Assembly: GCA_013812485.1 (NCBI GenBank)
Contig: JACCTJ010000360.1
Location: forward strand, 1-9,201
Source: Thermoleophilaceae bacterium
GTDB lineage: Bacteria; Actinomycetota; Thermoleophilia; Solirubrobacterales; Thermoleophilaceae
Length of the DNA: 9,201 nucleotides
Direction of reading: 5' to 3'
A model generated the notes under the pieces. That model did not search any database, was not told the origin of the DNA, and saw only the letters and a list, made by a program, of their open reading frames with translations. Made by a program: the position numbers and the translations under genes. Positions within the stretch are counted from its first letter, which is position 1; each line of letters begins with the position of its first letter. This document shows positions 6,566 through 9,201 of the stretch, one piece after another.

Positions 6566-7605
6566 GCGGCGCCGCCGGCGAGCGCCTCGGCGCTGCCGTT
6601 CGCGCTGGGCTCGGCGCCGGCCGGCGCGGCCAGGGCCACCGAGAACAGCCCCTGGTCGTCGCGCAGCAGCCGCTCGAGGGCCAGCCCCGCCTCGCGCAGC
6701 TCCCCCTCGAGCCGCTCGGGCGTGAACTTCGAGCTGACCTCCGTGCGGATCTCCTCCCCCGTCGCGAACTCGACCTGCGCCGAGTCGAGCTCCCCGATGG
6801 TCACCCGCTGGGCCGACCGCGCGCTCAGCCCGAGCTCGACCCGAGACTCGGCGGGGTTCCAGCGGGCGAACGGCTCGAAGGCGTCCAGGTCGAAGTCGGC
6901 GCCCAGCTCGCGGTTGAGCACGCGCAGGGCGTTGAGCGTGAACTTCGCCGTCACGCCCTCGGCGTCGTCGTAGGCGGCGACGATCACGCGCTCGTCCTTG
7001 ACCAGGTCGGCGCCGAGCAGGAGCCGGTCGCCCTCGCGCAGCAGGCCGCGCAGGGCGCGCAGGATCTCTGCGCGTGCTTCGGGCTCGAGGTTGCCGATCG
7101 TTCCGCCGAGGAAGGCCACGAGCCGTCGCCCGGCGGGCTCCGGCAGCTCGCCCAGGTGGCGGTCGAAGTCGCCCACCAGGCCGTGCACGCAGAGGCCCGG
7201 GTAGAGCGCGGTCAGCTCCTCGGCCGAGCGCTGTACCACCGAGGGGTCGACGTCGAAGGGCACGTAGCGGCGCAGCGTGCCCGCGCCGGCCATGGCGTAG
7301 AGCAGGGCGCGGGTCTTCGAGGCGACGCCCGAGCCGAGCTCGAGCAATTCCTCCGCGCCCATGCTCGTGACGATCTCGGGGGCGTAGCGGTTGAGGATGG
7401 CCCGCTCGCAACGGGCCGGGTAGTACTCCGGCAGCTCGGTGATGCGGTCGAAGAGCTCCGAACCGCGCTCGTCGTAGAGGCACCGTGGCGGGAGCTCCCT
7501 GCGCTCGCCGAGCAGCCCGGCTCGCACGGCCTCGGCCAGCGAGCCCTCGTCGTGGGAGTCGAGCAGGACGTCGACGCGGATGTGGGGAGGAGCGGCGGTG
7601 CTCAT
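6562..7605 (-). CDS. egtD: L-histidine N-alpha-methyltransferase (ergothioneine pathway)
   Basis: EgtD transfers three methyl groups from S-adenosylmethionine to histidine, giving hercynine for ergothioneine synthesis in the cytoplasm. The 347-residue product carries the family's N-terminal block [18 protein letters not shown] and [10 protein letters not shown] (about 39-67), the SAM motif LELGSG (88-93), FDVD (117-120), GDF (145-147) and FLGGTIGN (165-172). [10 protein letters not shown] and [19 protein letters not shown] follow. The ATG at 7605 is preceded by GAGGGA, which overlaps the TGA of egtB, so translation of the two is likely coupled. The protein is somewhat longer than the 321-residue mycobacterial enzyme. 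Its last 20 or so residues are Ala/Gly-rich and look like a dispensable tail. That tail overlaps the TTG start of the next gene. The frame is intact and the identification is strong. Confidence 0.96.
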   Translation of the reverse strand: MSTAAPPHIRVDVLLDSHDEGSLAEAVRAGLLGERRELPPRCLYDERGSELFDRITELPEYYPARCERAILNRYAPEIVTSMGAEELLELGSGVASKTRALLYAMAGAGTLRRYVPFDVDPSVVQRSAEELTALYPGLCVHGLVGDFDRHLGELPEPAGRRLVAFLGGTIGNLEPEARAEILRALRGLLREGDRLLLGADLVKDERVIVAAYDDAEGVTAKFTLNALRVLNRELGADFDLDAFEPFARWNPAESRVELGLSARSAQRVTIGELDSAQVEFATGEEIRTEVSSKFTPERLEGELREAGLALERLLRDDQGLFSVALAAPAGAEPSANGSAEALAGGAA

Positions 7606-7609
7606 CGCG

Positions 7610-7615
7610 TCCCTC
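7610..7615 (-). promoter_or_regulatory. Ribosome binding site of egtD, overlapping the egtB stop
   Basis: GAGGGA on the minus strand includes two bases of the egtB TGA (7616-7614) and stands 4 nt before the egtD ATG. The 8-nt gap and the overlap suggest translational coupling. Confidence 0.6.
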
Positions 7616-8951
7616 AGACGTCCCGCACGCAGCGGAAGCCGACGAACAGCTGGCGGCGCTCGGGAAGGTCCCAGTTGCGGAAGGTGGGCCTGATGGTCGG
7701 CCGCGTGGCCCACGACCCCCCGCGCAGGACGCGCATCCCGGTGCCGAAGAATATCTCCGAGTACTCGCGGTAGGGGAAGGGCTCGAAGCCCGGATAACCG
7801 ATGAACTCGCCGGCCGTCCACTCCCACACGTCGCCCGTCATCCCCAGCACGCCGTACGCGGAGGCCCCGTCGGGCCGGGCCGCGGCCGGCTCGGGACCGC
7901 CGGCGGAGAGGTCGAGGTTGGCCCGCTCGGCGTCGGGCTGGTTCTCGCCCCAGGGAAAGCGCCGCTTGCGCCCGGCCCCCGGGTCCCACGTCGCCGCCTT
8001 CTCCCACTCGGCCTCGGTGGGAAGGCGCTTGCCGTGGGCACGGGCGAAGGCCTCGGCCTCGTGCGCGGAGACGTGGGTGACGGGCAGGTCGGGATCGAGC
8101 GGCTCGGTCCGATCGAAGCGCCGGTCGCGGCCGTCGGCGGTCCAGAAGAGCGGTCGCTCGGCTCCCTCGCGCTCGCGCCAGGCCCAGCCCCGCTCGGACC
8201 ACCACTCGCGCCGGTGGTAGCCGCCCTCCTCGATCCACGCCAGGTAGTCGCCGTTGGTGACCGTGATCAGGTCGATCTCGAAGCTCGCGACCTCGACGGC
8301 GTGCTGGGGGCGCTCGTTGTCGTAGGCGAAACCTTCGATGCCGGCCCCCAGAAGGGCCGGGCCGCCCTCGACGAGCACCATCCGCGGGCCCGTCCCGGCC
8401 GCCGCTGGAACGCCGGCCCCGCCCGCAGCCTCGGACGCCGGCGAGGGGATGTCCTCGCCGGCGAGCTGCATGGCCTGGATCATCGTCTCGCTGTGCTGGT
8501 GCTCGTGCTCGATGAGCATGTTCCACACGAGGGCGCGCGCGTTCAGGCGGTCACCCTCCGCAGAGACGTCGACCTCCTCGAGCAGGGCGAGCGCCCGCTC
8601 GAGGATCTCGCGGCCGTAGGCGAGCGCGTCCTCGCAGCGCAGGAAGGGAAGGTCGCCGCGCCGCGAGCGCGGCGTCTCCGTGGCGTCGTAGACCTCGAAC
8701 AGGTCCGGGCGCACCGGCTCGGAGCCGCCGGCTCGCGCGAGCCACAGGTCGGCGAAGGCGGCGATGTGACCGAGATCCCAGGCCAGCGGGCTCATGATCG
8801 GTGAGTACTGGCGATCGATCTGCTCCTCGCACAGGGGCGCGACGAGCGCGAGCGTCCGCCCGCGCGCCTCCTCGAGCAGGGCGGCCAGCCGCTCCTTGGG
8901 CAAGCACTCGACCCCTCCGAGGGGCAATGGTGAGAGATACGCGATGTTCAC
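7614..8951 (-). CDS. egtB: Hercynine oxygenase / sulfoxide synthase (ergothioneine pathway)
   Basis: EgtB is a mononuclear iron enzyme that joins hercynine to gamma-glutamylcysteine (or cysteine) with oxygen. The 445 residues show the two-domain plan: an N-terminal DinB-like bundle with iron ligands H62 (WDLGHIAAF) and H149/H153 in IEHEHQHSETM, then from about 190 an FGE/sulfatase-modifying-factor fold with MVLVEGG, THVSAHEAEAFARAHGKRLP, TEAEWEKAATW, PWGENQPDAERANLD, GDVWEWT, RVLRGGSWA and a final GFRCVRD. R95 and R98 stand three apart, like the two arginines that bind gamma-glutamylcysteine in mycobacterial EgtB, which favours that substrate. The GTG start at 8951 has GGAG 8 nt upstream. A TTG at residue 17, behind GGAGG, would give 429 residues, closer to the usual length. 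No egtA, egtC or egtE is visible here. Confidence 0.95.
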   Translation of the reverse strand: MNIAYLSPLPLGGVECLPKERLAALLEEARGRTLALVAPLCEEQIDRQYSPIMSPLAWDLGHIAAFADLWLARAGGSEPVRPDLFEVYDATETPRSRRGDLPFLRCEDALAYGREILERALALLEEVDVSAEGDRLNARALVWNMLIEHEHQHSETMIQAMQLAGEDIPSPASEAAGGAGVPAAAGTGPRMVLVEGGPALLGAGIEGFAYDNERPQHAVEVASFEIDLITVTNGDYLAWIEEGGYHRREWWSERGWAWREREGAERPLFWTADGRDRRFDRTEPLDPDLPVTHVSAHEAEAFARAHGKRLPTEAEWEKAATWDPGAGRKRRFPWGENQPDAERANLDLSAGGPEPAAARPDGASAYGVLGMTGDVWEWTAGEFIGYPGFEPFPYREYSEIFFGTGMRVLRGGSWATRPTIRPTFRNWDLPERRQLFVGFRCVRDV

Positions 8952-8961
8952 GGGCGGCGCT

Positions 8962-8973
8962 CCGCGTTCTATA
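8962..8973 (-). promoter_or_regulatory. Candidate -10 element and ribosome binding site of egtB
   Basis: On the minus strand TATAGA (8973-8968) is a good -10 hexamer and GGAG (8965-8962) lies 10-11 bases before the GTG at 8951. I see no good -35 at the proper distance (CGTTTT), and the two elements are so close that the leader would be very short. If TATAGA is the real -10, the mRNA would begin close to the ribosome binding site and the TTG start at residue 17 would gain plausibility. Confidence 0.3.
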
Positions 8974-8981
8974 CCCTCCCG

Positions 8982-9010
8982 CGGGCCGAAAAAACGCGAC
9001 GTGCGGCCCG
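8982..9010. repeat. Inverted repeat upstream of egtB
   Basis: CGGGCCG at 8982-8988 pairs with CGGCCCG at 9004-9010, a 7-bp stem enclosing 15 bases that include an A6 run. It lies directly upstream of the TATAGA element of egtB. It could be an operator. It is not a normal terminator, because the A/T run is in the loop. Confidence 0.35.
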
Positions 9011-9034
9011 TAAGACTGGCGTAACCATCGCCTT

Positions 9035-9052
9035 CTGGCGCATCGGCGCCAG
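9035..9052. repeat. Perfect hairpin between egtB and a possible divergent gene
   Basis: CTGGCGC at 9035-9041 pairs with GCGCCAG at 9046-9052 around a 4-base loop. There is no following T-run on either strand. It could be an operator or a leader structure of the sequence to its right; the function is unknown. Confidence 0.35.
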
Positions 9053-9118
9053 GGGTCGGCCCCGAGCCGCGCGTGACCGCGCCGCCGACGCTGGCAAGGG
9101 TGTAGGTTGGCGGGCAAG

Positions 9119-9201
9119 GTGAAGTTCAAGCTCTCGCGGCTCGACCAGGACGGAGTGGGTGGGCATGGGCGCGGCCCTGCTGCTCGCGGTCTCGACGCTG
9201 C
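9119..9201 (+). other. Possible 5' end of a divergent plus-strand gene, cut by the window edge
   Basis: A GTG at 9119 opens a frame reading KFKLSRLDQDGVG, plausible as a cytoplasmic N-terminus. In another frame an ATG at 9165 reads MGAALLLAVSTL, the hydrophobic core of a signal peptide or membrane segment. One base of shift would join the two, as in several other genes here. There is no strong ribosome binding site and the sequence ends after 83 bases, so neither reading can be confirmed. Confidence 0.2.

Noticed and set aside
6158..7483. A 441-codon minus frame ending in the SDR N-terminus
   Set aside because: Only the part after the TTG at 6565 resembles a protein; the earlier part is out-of-frame egtD.
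6562..8526. A 654-codon minus frame that would fuse an N-terminal extension to EgtD
   Set aside because: The extension is an out-of-frame reading of egtB, full of Arg and Gly. EgtD begins at the ATG at 7605, which has its own ribosome binding site.
7485..8804. Long plus-strand open frame opposite egtB
   Set aside because: No recognisable domain; it mirrors the codon structure of egtB on the other strand.
1..9201. CRISPR arrays, tRNA or rRNA genes, phage genes, defence systems
   Set aside because: I found no regularly spaced direct repeats, tRNA-like cloverleaf or rRNA signature sequence, and no phage or defence protein motif in any frame read.

Overview
The window is a GC-rich, largely minus-strand segment of a bacterial chromosome. 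GC-rich third positions, GTG/TTG starts, GAGG-type ribosome binding sites and an adjacent egtB-egtD pair point to an actinobacterium, possibly Thermoleophilia/Solirubrobacterales. That placement is inference; no taxonomic marker gene is present.

Layout. 1-1375: the 5' part of an IS110-family element on the minus strand. Its recombinase gene is frameshifted and runs off the left edge. Its non-coding leader (about 1097-1375) contains several strong stem-loops and is where IS110 elements encode a bridge RNA. 1381-1876: a plus-strand sulfatase relic that keeps the CxAxR formylglycine motif but is broken by a one-base insertion and truncated. 1873-3096: an intact thiolase (minus). 3229-4806: a complete tnpC-only IS66-family element with perfect 16-bp terminal inverted repeats and an 8-bp target duplication (7/8 match); its transposase is frameshifted. 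4807-5759 plus 3194-3228: a quinone-oxidoreductase-like MDR gene with about four frameshifts and the IS66 inserted 12 codons before its stop. 5778-6565: an HSD10-like 3-hydroxyacyl-CoA dehydrogenase (SDR) with one frameshift. 6562-7605: egtD, intact. 7614-8951: egtB, intact. 8952-9118: the region upstream of egtB, with two inverted repeats. The last about 80 bases may start a divergent gene.

How the genes fit together. EgtD trimethylates histidine to hercynine and EgtB adds the sulfoxide-linked sulfur donor; both are steps of ergothioneine synthesis. The gaps are 8 nt (egtB to egtD), a TTGA stop/start overlap (egtD to SDR) and 18 nt (SDR to MDR). With the IS66 removed, the MDR tail reads in frame to a stop about 100 bases before the thiolase start. 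The ancestral order was therefore one minus-strand run: egtB, egtD, SDR dehydrogenase, MDR reductase, thiolase. This joins a redox-thiol pathway to acyl-CoA metabolism.

Most notable. (a) The candidate bridge-RNA leader of the IS110. (b) The exactly reconstructable IS66 insertion. (c) About eight one-base indels confined to the IS genes, sulfatase, MDR and SDR, while thiolase, egtD and egtB (3.6 kb) have none. This is either selective decay or uneven sequence quality, and reads would decide it.
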